Source of the DNA: 67-14 sp020438345
GTDB lineage: Bacteria > Actinomycetota > Thermoleophilia > Solirubrobacterales > 70-9
Reading direction: 5' to 3'
Length of the DNA: 64,000 bases
Assembly: GCA_937872475.1 (NCBI GenBank)
Contig: CALMSY010000005.1
Span: forward strand, 1-64,000
The notes beneath the pieces are model-generated. The model had not been told where the DNA came from and searched no databases. It worked only from the letters and a program-made list of their open reading frames with translations. The translations under genes were made by a program, and so were the position numbers. Position 1 is the first letter of the stretch. Each line of letters begins with the position of its first letter. Shown one piece after another: positions 1 through 6,706 of the stretch.

Positions 1-91
1 GCAATAGCCCGTTCATCATTGACATTGGTGCTGCGGGCAATAGCCCGTTCATCATTGACATTGGTGCTGCGGGCAATAGCCCGTTCATCAT
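1..91. repeat. 36-bp tandem direct repeat, 2.5 copies
   Basis: Two full copies (1-36 and 37-72) and a partial third copy (73-91) follow one another with no mismatch and no spacer. Each copy carries the short hairpin CGGGCAATAGCCCG across the copy junction. The period is 12 codons, so one plus-strand frame and two minus-strand frames stay open through it. The array ends exactly at the stop codon of the leftward gene at 91-552. The array may continue beyond the window, so the copy number is unknown. It could be a minisatellite downstream of tsaE or an assembly-edge artefact. Confidence 0.85.
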
Positions 92-552
92 CAGGTCTGC
101 GGTCGTTCGATCCGGACCTTGCGGCTTGACTCGTCGACATGTTCGATCGTGAGCCGGAAGGTCCGGGTCGCTTCCGCGGCCAGCTCTTCCCCCGAAGCAC
201 CGGGCCATTCAATGAATGTGATCCTGTCTGGCCCCTGGAACCCGACCAGCAGCCCGGGGTCTTCGTCGGCCGAATCACCCAGGCGGTAGAGATCCAGGTG
301 TGAGATCGGGGCAAGCTGGCCGGAACCGTCGTAGTACCTGCCGATCGTGAAGGTCGGCGAGGGGATCGCCCCCGAGACTCCCAACTCGCTCATTGCGGCC
401 CGGACCAGAGTCGATTTTCCTGCGCCGACCTCACCTTCGAGCAGAATCACATCGCCGGCACGAAGCTCGGAGGCGAGCTCCCGACCCGCCGCCTCGGTCC
501 CCGCCGGGCCCCGAAGGAGCTTCTCTGTGACGTATCCCCGTGTGCCCGACAT
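91..552 (-). CDS. tsaE: tRNA threonylcarbamoyladenosine biosynthesis ATPase TsaE
   Basis: This 153-residue protein is the TsaE (YjeE) P-loop ATPase, which with TsaB and TsaD transfers threonylcarbamoyl to A37 of ANN-decoding tRNAs in the cytoplasm. The Walker A motif GEVGAGKST lies at residues 40-48, the SPTF segment at 65-68, HLDLYR at 85-90 and FIEWP at 113-117, all in family order. The length is normal for the family. The ATG at 552 is preceded, six nt upstream, by TAGGCT and no Shine-Dalgarno, which suggests a leaderless mRNA. tsaB or tsaD partners are not in the window. The gene is divergent from the pan operon. Confidence 0.93.
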   Translation of the reverse strand: MSGTRGYVTEKLLRGPAGTEAAGRELASELRAGDVILLEGEVGAGKSTLVRAAMSELGVSGAIPSPTFTIGRYYDGSGQLAPISHLDLYRLGDSADEDPGLLVGFQGPDRITFIEWPGASGEELAAEATRTFRLTIEHVDESSRKVRIERPQT

Positions 553-558
553 GGCGGC

Positions 559-564
559 AGCCTA
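559..564 (-). promoter_or_regulatory. -10 box of a leaderless promoter for tsaE
   Basis: On the minus strand TAGGCT is followed by exactly 6 nt and the tsaE ATG. No Shine-Dalgarno is present. This is one of the TANNNT-N6-start cases listed in the findings. Confidence 0.6.
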
Positions 565-568
565 TAAT
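563..568 (+). promoter_or_regulatory. TATAAT -10 box for the DUF2520-panC-panB operon
   Basis: A perfect TATAAT on the plus strand overlaps the minus-strand -10 box of tsaE, so the two divergent promoters share bases. Transcription would begin close to 574, about 100 nt before the ATG of the next gene. No convincing -35 box was seen. Confidence 0.55.
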
Positions 569-573
569 CGGCG

Positions 574-615
574 ATGGCCGCTACCCGCGATCGCAGGTGT
601 GGACCATGCCGATAG
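574..615 (+). CDS. Possible 13-codon leader ORF of the pan operon
   Basis: An ATG 5 nt after TATAAT opens a 13-residue ORF, MAATRDRRCGPCR, ending at TAG. It is out of frame with the DUF2520 gene that begins at 677. Its position immediately after the -10 box would allow leaderless translation. Two cysteine codons lie near the end. Whether it is translated is unknown; it may be chance. Confidence 0.25.
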   Translation: MAATRDRRCGPCR

Positions 616-676
616 AAACCTGAATCAGATCAACGCAATCCGTCTGGTATCGCCGAAAGGGAACTGGAACGGCAAC

Positions 677-1438
677 ATGAATCCAACAGAGACAGCGCTG
701 CGTGCGCCGGTGATCGTCGGTCCCGGCAAGGTCGGTTCTTCGCTCCATGCTGCGTTCTCCCTGCGAGGTGCTGAATGCCTGCTGTTGGGACGGAGCGACG
801 GCCTCGATCAGCTCGGTGGCCGGGTCGTCCTGCTCGCAGTACCGGACGCATCCATTGCCGGCCTCGCGGACCGGATCGGCACGGCCGGTGGACCACCGGC
901 ACTTATCGGCCACACCAGTGGAGCCACCGGACTGGCTGCGCTGGCCGGGGCCGGTGCGGGCGGAAGCTTTTCCCTCCATCCGTTACAGACCGTGCCTGAT
1001 TGCGACACCGATCTGACTGGTTGCCCCGCAGCCATCGCCGGGTCAACCCCGGAAGCCCTTGACACAGCCCGCGAGATGGCCACAATGATCGGCATGAGGG
1101 CCTTTGAGGTCTCTGAAAGTGATCGGGCCGTCTACCACGCGGCAGCCAGTATCGCGTCAAATTTCCTGATCACGGTCGAGCAGACCGCATCGGAGTTGCT
1201 GGACGGGATCGAAATCGGGGATTCACGCGAGATCCTTGAACCGCTGGTGCGGCGCAGCCTTGACAACTGGCTGGAAGACGGTTCCGGCGCGCTCACCGGC
1301 CCAATCGTCCGCGGTGACGAGACAACTGTCGATATTCACCGGCGGGCGCTGATCGCGAAGCGGCCGGATCTGCTCGATTTCTATGACACCCTCGCCGACC
1401 GGACCCGCAGCATCGCGGCTGGGAGACATCCGGCATGA
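677..1438 (+). CDS. Rossmann-fold DUF2520-type oxidoreductase
   Basis: The 253-residue product begins with a dinucleotide-binding motif, VIVGPGKVGSSL, close to its N terminus, followed by a long helical C-terminal half of the DUF2520 type. Proteins of this kind are annotated as NADP-binding Rossmann-like proteins with no proven reaction and are often found beside panC. Here the stop codon overlaps the panC start by 4 nt (ATGA), so a role linked to pantothenate or ketopantoate reduction is a reasonable inference, especially since no panE is visible in the window. The ATG at 677 is chosen because the glycine-rich motif follows within about 12 residues; the frame is open further upstream and a GTG at 599 is an alternative. 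Confidence 0.8.
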   Translation: MNPTETALRAPVIVGPGKVGSSLHAAFSLRGAECLLLGRSDGLDQLGGRVVLLAVPDASIAGLADRIGTAGGPPALIGHTSGATGLAALAGAGAGGSFSLHPLQTVPDCDTDLTGCPAAIAGSTPEALDTAREMATMIGMRAFEVSESDRAVYHAAASIASNFLITVEQTASELLDGIEIGDSREILEPLVRRSLDNWLEDGSGALTGPIVRGDETTVDIHRRALIAKRPDLLDFYDTLADRTRSIAAGRHPA

Positions 1439-2304
1439 AAGTGTTGAGAACCCCGAGGGAAATGCACGCATTCCGGGAAGAACTCCGGGCATCGGTTGCG
1501 ACTGTCGGGCTGGTTCCGACCATGGGCTACCTGCATGAGGGCCACAACTCGCTGCTGCGGGCTGCCCGTCGAGAGAACGATGTGGTGGTAATGAGCCTTT
1601 TCGTGAACCCGACCCAGTTCCGGGCCGGTGAGGATCTTGGCAGCTACCCCCGGGACGAGAAGCGCGACCTGGCGATCGCTGAAGGATCCGGGGTTGACTT
1701 CGTCTACGCACCCGAGCCCGGAGACATCTACCCCGGTGGTTTCGCCACCAAGGTGGAGGTTGAAGGACTGACCGAAGTTCTGTGTGGCAGTGAGACAAGC
1801 CGCGGCCCGGGACACTTCGCGGGAGTGACAACGATCGTCTGCAAACTGCTGAACGCGGTTGATCCCGATGTTGCCTATTTCGGTCAGAAGGATGCCCAGC
1901 AGGCAACGGTGATCCGACGGATGGCCGAAGACCTTGAATTCCGCACCCGGATCGTGATCCTGCCAACGGTGCGGGAGAGGGACGGACTCGCGATGAGTTC
2001 CCGTAACGCGTACCTCTCGCCCGAAGCCAGGAAACGGGCCACCGCAATCTGGTCGTCGCTGCTTGAAACAGAATCCGTATTTGACACGCGAGGTCTTGAA
2101 GCGGCTCTCCAGGCCGGCCGCCAGAAACTCGAGTCGGCCGGCATCACCCCCGAATATTTCGAAGCCCGATACCCGGGCACTCTCGACGCGGCCGACGGGA
2201 ATTCGGGCGACCCGATTCTCGTAGCAGTCGCGGCCGACGTCGACGGCACGCGTCTGATCGACAACATCCTGATCGAACCCTCGAATCCAAGGAGCAAGTC
2301 ATGA
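1435..2304 (+). CDS. panC: Pantothenate synthetase (pantoate--beta-alanine ligase)
   Basis: PanC joins pantoate and beta-alanine with ATP to give pantothenate, the precursor of coenzyme A. The HIGH-type nucleotide-binding motif reads HEGH at residues 34-37 after VPTMGYL, and the second signature MSSRN falls near 187-191. Length (289 aa) is normal. The start codon overlaps the stop of the preceding gene (ATGA), and the stop overlaps the panB start the same way, so the three genes form a tightly coupled operon. panD (beta-alanine supply) is not in the window. Confidence 0.97.
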   Translation: MKVLRTPREMHAFREELRASVATVGLVPTMGYLHEGHNSLLRAARRENDVVVMSLFVNPTQFRAGEDLGSYPRDEKRDLAIAEGSGVDFVYAPEPGDIYPGGFATKVEVEGLTEVLCGSETSRGPGHFAGVTTIVCKLLNAVDPDVAYFGQKDAQQATVIRRMAEDLEFRTRIVILPTVRERDGLAMSSRNAYLSPEARKRATAIWSSLLETESVFDTRGLEAALQAGRQKLESAGITPEYFEARYPGTLDAADGNSGDPILVAVAADVDGTRLIDNILIEPSNPRSKS

Positions 2305-3242
2305 GTTCTGCCTCCCGCACCCCACAGGGCAAGCCGCCAGTCACGGTCACGCGGCTCCGTGAAATGAAGGAGAACGGCGATCCGATCGTGATGATCACGG
2401 CCTTTGATTTCCCCTCCGCCCAGGTTGTTGACGAAGCCGGCGTGGACATGGTCCTGGTTGGAGACTCCGCCGCCAACACCATCCTCGGCTATGACAGCAC
2501 CGTTCCGGTTGGCATGGATGAGATGGTGATGTTGACCAAGGCTGTTCGCCGTGGATTGAAAACTCCTTTCCTGGTTGGCGATCTGCCGTTCGGTTCCTAC
2601 GAAGCCTCGGATGAGTTGGCAATCGCCAGCGCCCAGAAGCTGGTCAAGGAAGCGGGATGCAACGCGGTCAAGCTGGAAGGAGGGGGCACGTCCGCCGACC
2701 GGGCAGCTGCGATCGTGAAGGCAGGCATTCCCGTCGTCGGCCATGTCGGGCTCACTCCCCAGACCGCGAACGCCCTAGGTGGCTTCAAGGCACAGGGTCG
2801 TACCGCCGAGCGGGCTATCAAGGTGGCCGAGGATGCGGTTGCCCTCGATCAGGCAGGCTGCTTCGCAATCGTGTTCGAGGCGGTACCCGAGGCCGTGGCG
2901 GCGATGATCACCAAGAAACTGGATGCGATCACGATCGGCATCGGCGCCGGCAACGCGACCGATGCCCAGGTTCTAGTGCTCTTCGACCTGATCGGCCTGA
3001 ATGAAGGCTTCATGGCGAAATTCGCCAAGCGGTTCGCAGATGTTCGAGGTGAGATGCGTCGTGGCGTCGAGGGCTATGTCAGCGAGGTGCGCGAAGGCAC
3101 TTTCCCCGGACCGGAACATGTTTACGGCGTCGATCCGGCCACGCTCGAGGTGCTTCAGCAACGCCTGAACCGGGAGGACCTTGAATCCGACGGAACTTAT
3201 CTTTCTTCCAACCAGTCGTGGGACTGGGAGCCGCTTTCATAG
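2301..3242 (+). CDS. panB: 3-methyl-2-oxobutanoate hydroxymethyltransferase
   Basis: PanB adds a hydroxymethyl group from methylenetetrahydrofolate to 2-oxoisovalerate, making ketopantoate, the first committed step to pantothenate. Family motifs are present in order: GDSAAN with the metal-binding Asp at about residue 55, GDLPFGSYE at about 91-99, KLEGG at 122-126 and the catalytic Glu in FEAVPE at about 191, followed by IGIGAG. It has 313 residues, longer than the usual 265-280 because of a C-terminal tail rich in acidic and aromatic residues. The ATG overlaps the panC stop and is preceded by AAGGAG. Confidence 0.97.
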   Translation: MSSASRTPQGKPPVTVTRLREMKENGDPIVMITAFDFPSAQVVDEAGVDMVLVGDSAANTILGYDSTVPVGMDEMVMLTKAVRRGLKTPFLVGDLPFGSYEASDELAIASAQKLVKEAGCNAVKLEGGGTSADRAAAIVKAGIPVVGHVGLTPQTANALGGFKAQGRTAERAIKVAEDAVALDQAGCFAIVFEAVPEAVAAMITKKLDAITIGIGAGNATDAQVLVLFDLIGLNEGFMAKFAKRFADVRGEMRRGVEGYVSEVREGTFPGPEHVYGVDPATLEVLQQRLNREDLESDGTYLSSNQSWDWEPLS

Positions 3243-3270
3243 GAATCAGCCCGCGGCACTCACCGGGTGA

Positions 3271-3861
3271 TCATTCAGGCAGGAATTCGACGCTGCGGAT
3301 CACTTTGGCCGGGGCACCGGCCGCGATAGTTCCCTCAGGCAGGTCTCCGGTCACGACTGAATTGGCTCCGACCACGCAGTGATCCCCGATGGTGACCCCC
3401 GAGGTGACCACCACGTTCACGCCAAGCCAGACGTTGGAGCCGATCCTCACCGGGCCTTTGCTTGTAAACCCCTGCCAGGTGATCGGGATGTTCGGGTCGT
3501 TGAAGCGATGGCTGGCATCACCGACAAAGCAGCCGTTGGCAAACATGACGTGATCCCCGACCATCACTTCCTGTTCGGCGGCAACCATGACGTTGCGGTT
3601 CAGCCAGACGTCGTCACCCAGGGTGACTTTCGCGTGATCGGACATTGTGATCCAGCAACCAGGTTCAAAGTGGCAACCCTGACCGACCGAAAGCTGCCCG
3701 GAACGCAATGCGCCGAGGACATCTCCTTCGATCGGATGCCGGATATACGAACCCCTTCTCGATATTTCCCGATCGAGCATGAGGCGACTCAGGGGCCGGT
3801 GCCCGCGTTCATACCAGCGTCTCTTTTGCCACCACATTTTCCAACCGCGCTGGTCGCTCAT
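3271..3861 (-). CDS. Left-handed beta-helix acyltransferase (maltose/nodulation O-acetyltransferase type)
   Basis: The 196-residue protein consists of imperfect hexapeptide repeats (for example VTLGDDVWLNRNVMVAA and VRIGSNVWLGVNVVVTSG) typical of trimeric acyltransferases that use acetyl-CoA or a similar donor. The acceptor cannot be read from the sequence; sugars of the cell envelope are the usual targets. An AAGG lies 8 nt before the ATG. It is convergent with panB, with only 28 nt between the stops, and divergent from the ROK kinase gene. Confidence 0.85.
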   Translation of the reverse strand: MSDQRGWKMWWQKRRWYERGHRPLSRLMLDREISRRGSYIRHPIEGDVLGALRSGQLSVGQGCHFEPGCWITMSDHAKVTLGDDVWLNRNVMVAAEQEVMVGDHVMFANGCFVGDASHRFNDPNIPITWQGFTSKGPVRIGSNVWLGVNVVVTSGVTIGDHCVVGANSVVTGDLPEGTIAAGAPAKVIRSVEFLPE

Positions 3862-3884
3862 ACCAATACCTTGGCAGAGGTGGA

Positions 3885-3890
3885 TAGGGT
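3885..3890 (+). promoter_or_regulatory. -10 box of a leaderless promoter driving the ROK kinase leader ORF
   Basis: TAGGGT is followed by exactly 6 nt and the ATG at 3897. This is the same spacing seen at many other operon heads in the window. Confidence 0.55.
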
Positions 3891-3896
3891 GCGCTC

Positions 3897-3929
3897 ATGA
3901 CTGCAACCACAGGGAACGGAAATGCTTAG
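3897..3929 (+). CDS. 10-codon leaderless uORF overlapping the ROK kinase start
   Basis: ATG at 3897 opens the peptide MTATTGNGNA and terminates at TAG 3927-3929, just past the ATG of the kinase gene at 3922. The uORF start fits the leaderless TANNNT-N6 arrangement. Inside the uORF, AGGGA at 3911-3915 serves as a Shine-Dalgarno 6 nt before the kinase ATG. Ribosomes reading the uORF would therefore pass over and terminate within the kinase initiation region. This is an inference from layout; no homologue is known to me. Confidence 0.45.
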   Translation: MTATTGNGNA

Positions 3930-5685
3930 GCGCAAGGTCGAGGAGAAGCTGGAAGAGGAAGCGGTCACCGGGCTTTCAACCGGGCCGGACGCGCAGCCCG
4001 GCGCGGAGCTGGAACCGGACGTTGGCGGCGGAGTTGACGCTGAACCCTTGACCGAGCCCGAGGTTGATGCCGGGACCGAATCTGAACCGGGAGCCGTCCC
4101 CGAAATCGAGCCGGAGGTCGAACCGGTGGCTGAGCCGGAAGTTGACCCGGCTCCTGGACCGGAGGTGCTTGCGGGAGCCGACCCCGATCCCGGACCGGAG
4201 GTTGTTGCGGAAGCCGACCCCGATCCCGGACCGGAGGTTGTTGCGGAGGCCGAACCGGAAATCGATGCCGGAACCGAGTTCGACAGCGGTCTCGCGCCTG
4301 ACTTCACCGATTCCGGCGCAGCCAGCGATTCAGGCCAGGATTCTCCGGCGGAACCGGTAGACCCCGCCCCGATCGCCCGGCATTCCCCGGAGCCACAGAC
4401 TCCGGCCGAAAGGTTGACTTCATCCGAAGAACATAAGCGGATGTCCCGTGAACGACGGGCCGCCTCAAAGCGGCAGCGTGCCGCAGACAAGGCCAAACGA
4501 AAAGCCGACCGCAAGGCCGCAAAAGAGGCCCGGAAGCTCGCCCAGAAGCCTCCAAAGTCTGGATCCCCGGACCCTCAGGCGACCGAAGGTTCAGAGACAG
4601 CCGGCCTGGCTGCCGTCACCGGAAGCCCGGAAGTCCCGGTCGAACTTCCTCCGATCACACCCCCTGGCGCCGCACCCGGGAATTCGACACGCCGTACTTC
4701 GGGCTTGATCGGGGGGATTGATCTCGGCGGCACGAAGATTGCCGCCGCAGTACTCGACTTTGATCACAACGTGGTCGCCTACCGCCGGCGTCCAACTCCT
4801 GACCGGGGCGGACCGGCCGACGTCGTGAGGGCGATGGCCGTGACCATGCAGGAGGCCGCGATCGATGCCGGCACCGAGGCCCACAAACTGCTGGCAGTGG
4901 GGGTCGGCTCACCTGGCTCGGTCAACGCCGGGACCGGCGCTGTGAGCGGCGCCGGGAATCTGCCGGACTGGGATGGAACCTTCCAGCTGGGCATGGCTCT
5001 CCAGGAAGAGCTCGGTACCCGCGTCAAGGTCGGGAATGATGTCCAGGTCGGTACCCGCGCGGAGTTCGAACTTGGCGCCGGAATCGGTCATTCCAGCCTG
5101 CTCGGAGTCTTCTGGGGCACTGGTGTCGGCGGCGGAATCATCATGGATGGTCAACCGATGCTCGGCCGTGGCCGGGCAGGTGAAATCGGCCACACCCTGG
5201 TCCGCCGTGGCGGGGCCCGAGGATTGAACGGCCTGAATGGAACTGTTGAGGCTTACGCAGGACGAAAGGCAATGGAAGCCAAGGCTTTGCGTGAAGTGAA
5301 GAAGGGTCGCAAGACCAAGCTCTTCAAGCTGATGAAGAAGCATGACAAGACCCACCTGACGAGCGCCATCTGGCAGCGGGCCCTGGATGACGGGGATGAG
5401 CTGGCCGAAGACCTCCTGAACCGGGCTGTTGCCGCACTTTCAGCCGGAATTGCTTCCGCCGTGAACCTGCTTGACCCTGAAGCCGTCGTGATTGGTGGCG
5501 GACTGGGAGTGCGTTTCGGTGACACGCTCGTTCCGGAGATCATCGCCGGGATGGACAAGTACCTGCTGAACAAGGACAACCCGCCGGATATCAAGGTGGC
5601 AGCTCTGGGAGACGAAGGCGGCGTGATTGGTGCGTCGCTGCTGGTCCGGGAAATCGTGGAAGCAAACTCCGCCCCCAGCACCTGA
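3922..5685 (+). CDS. ROK-family sugar kinase (glucokinase-like) with a long charged N-terminal extension
   Basis: The C-terminal part, from about residue 262, is a ROK-type ASKHA kinase: DLGGTK phosphate loop at about 267-272, then VGVGSPGSV, VGNDVQVG, GTGVGGG and GEIGH. It probably phosphorylates glucose or a related hexose in the cytoplasm with ATP or polyphosphate. Residues 1-160 are a Glu/Pro/Ala-rich low-complexity region with 12-residue repeats, and about 163-212 is a strongly basic Lys/Arg/Ala segment. The CXCGXXGC zinc motif usual after GEIGH is absent; the stretch reads GARGLNGLNG instead. The start at 3922 has a good Shine-Dalgarno (AGGGA). The extension roughly doubles the usual ~320-residue length. 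Confidence 0.85.
   Translation: MLRRKVEEKLEEEAVTGLSTGPDAQPGAELEPDVGGGVDAEPLTEPEVDAGTESEPGAVPEIEPEVEPVAEPEVDPAPGPEVLAGADPDPGPEVVAEADPDPGPEVVAEAEPEIDAGTEFDSGLAPDFTDSGAASDSGQDSPAEPVDPAPIARHSPEPQTPAERLTSSEEHKRMSRERRAASKRQRAADKAKRKADRKAAKEARKLAQKPPKSGSPDPQATEGSETAGLAAVTGSPEVPVELPPITPPGAAPGNSTRRTSGLIGGIDLGGTKIAAAVLDFDHNVVAYRRRPTPDRGGPADVVRAMAVTMQEAAIDAGTEAHKLLAVGVGSPGSVNAGTGAVSGAGNLPDWDGTFQLGMALQEELGTRVKVGNDVQVGTRAEFELGAGIGHSSLLGVFWGTGVGGGIIMDGQPMLGRGRAGEIGHTLVRRGGARGLNGLNGTVEAYAGRKAMEAKALREVKKGRKTKLFKLMKKHDKTHLTSAIWQRALDDGDELAEDLLNRAVAALSAGIASAVNLLDPEAVVIGGGLGVRFGDTLVPEIIAGMDKYLLNKDNPPDIKVAALGDEGGVIGASLLVREIVEANSAPST
4177..4248 (+). repeat. Two 36-bp coding repeats in the ROK kinase N-terminal extension
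   Basis: Copies at 4177-4212 and 4213-4248 differ at one base and encode a 12-residue Asp/Pro/Glu/Val/Ala unit. A more degenerate copy precedes them. The in-frame period suggests expansion by slippage in a disordered acidic region. Confidence 0.8.
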
Positions 5686-5701
5686 GTGGGCGCTGGTACG
5701 C

Positions 5702-5746
5702 CCTGAGCGGGATCCCCTCAGGACTTTGAGCGGGATTCCCTCAAGG
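5702..5746. terminator. Two consecutive hairpins between convergent genes
   Basis: Hairpin one spans 5702-5722 with CCTGAG/CTCAGG arms and an inner GGGATCCC palindrome. Hairpin two spans 5724-5746 with CTTTGAG/CTCAAGG arms and includes the stop codon of the leftward gene. The two are diverged copies of the same unit (TGAGCGGGAT...CCCTCA). There is no long T-run. The location between convergent stops suggests bidirectional termination. Confidence 0.55.
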
Positions 5747-6706
5747 CCTTAGCGCGAGTTTGTGCCCGGGGCTTCGGGACTGTCTGCCCCAGGCTTCGGC
5801 CACATCCTCAAGCGGCAGTACTTCCACATCCAGGTCGAGTTCGCCTGTCGCGGCCAGCGAACACATGCGCTGGAAGGACTCCACCCTCACCTCCCGCGGG
5901 ACCCAGACGTTGCGAAATCCGAGAACTGAAACGAGACCACCGCGCAACGGGCCCGCCACGACCGGAGCTTCCGTGCCGGCCGAGTTACCGACCTGGACCA
6001 GTCGGCCCTGCGGCTTCATGGTCCTGAGAGCGGCCGCCGCCGGCTTGCCCCAGAGACCGTCAATCACAAGGTCCGGACCACCTTCGGTTGCATCATGGAT
6101 CCGGGCGACCATGTCCTCGATTTCACCGTCGGAACCGATTACTGCGTCGGCCCCGAGTTGAAGAGCTTTAGCCTGCCCCGATTCGCTTCTGGCCATACCG
6201 ACCACCCGGCCTGCGCCCATCATCCCTGCGGCCTGGACCGCGATCTGACCGACCACTCCGCTTGCGCCCAGGATCAGCACCGTTTCTCCATCCTTCAGCT
6301 GGCCGCGCCATTCAAGGGACGTCCAGGCGGCGAGTCCGGCGACCCCGAACCCGATCGCCCGCTCGGGGGTCATGCCCGGTGGCAAAGTGATCCCGCTCCC
6401 CTCACCGATGACTGCCAGCTCCGCCATCGAACCGTTCGGAAAGTGGCACCCGTCAAACCACACGGTTTCCCCGTCGGCCATCCGGCCGATGCCTTCCAGG
6501 CCCGGTGTGTATGGAAGCGGCGGTGCGCCGGCATCGAACTTTCCGGAGGCGATCGCCAGGTCTACCGGGTTGATTCCGGCTATCAGTACTTCGACGATTT
6601 CGGCCGGGCCAACCATCGAATCCCGGAACGTCCCGGGCTCACCAGGTGAGCTGATTTCCACCAGTTCCGGTGGTTCTCCATAGGCGTTTACCTGAACGGC
6701 TTTCAT
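5741..6706 (-). CDS. Medium-chain dehydrogenase/reductase, quinone-oxidoreductase-like
   Basis: The 321-residue protein has the two-domain MDR layout: a GroES-like N-terminal domain (AGINPVDLAIASG at about 48-60) and a Rossmann domain with GASGVVGQIAVQAA. Zinc-binding cysteines are missing, as in the NADPH:quinone oxidoreductase branch, so an NADPH-dependent reduction of quinones or enones is likely; the substrate is unknown. Its start overlaps the uvrA stop by one nt (TGATG), so it is co-transcribed with uvrA and may be induced with it from the LexA-regulated promoter. Confidence 0.85.
   Translation of the reverse strand: MKAVQVNAYGEPPELVEISSPGEPGTFRDSMVGPAEIVEVLIAGINPVDLAIASGKFDAGAPPLPYTPGLEGIGRMADGETVWFDGCHFPNGSMAELAVIGEGSGITLPPGMTPERAIGFGVAGLAAWTSLEWRGQLKDGETVLILGASGVVGQIAVQAAGMMGAGRVVGMARSESGQAKALQLGADAVIGSDGEIEDMVARIHDATEGGPDLVIDGLWGKPAAAALRTMKPQGRLVQVGNSAGTEAPVVAGPLRGGLVSVLGFRNVWVPREVRVESFQRMCSLAATGELDLDVEVLPLEDVAEAWGRQSRSPGHKLALRP

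Noticed and set aside
1..91. Start of a CRISPR array
   Set aside because: The 36-bp unit length fits a repeat, but copies are directly joined with no variable spacers.
581..979. Minus-strand ORF upstream of tsaE
   Set aside because: Antisense to the DUF2520 gene, with Arg/Gly/Pro-rich noise typical of shadow frames.
4177..4248. Relation between the 36-bp repeat in the kinase gene and the 36-bp repeat at 1-91
   Set aside because: Only the period (12 codons) is shared; the sequences are unrelated.
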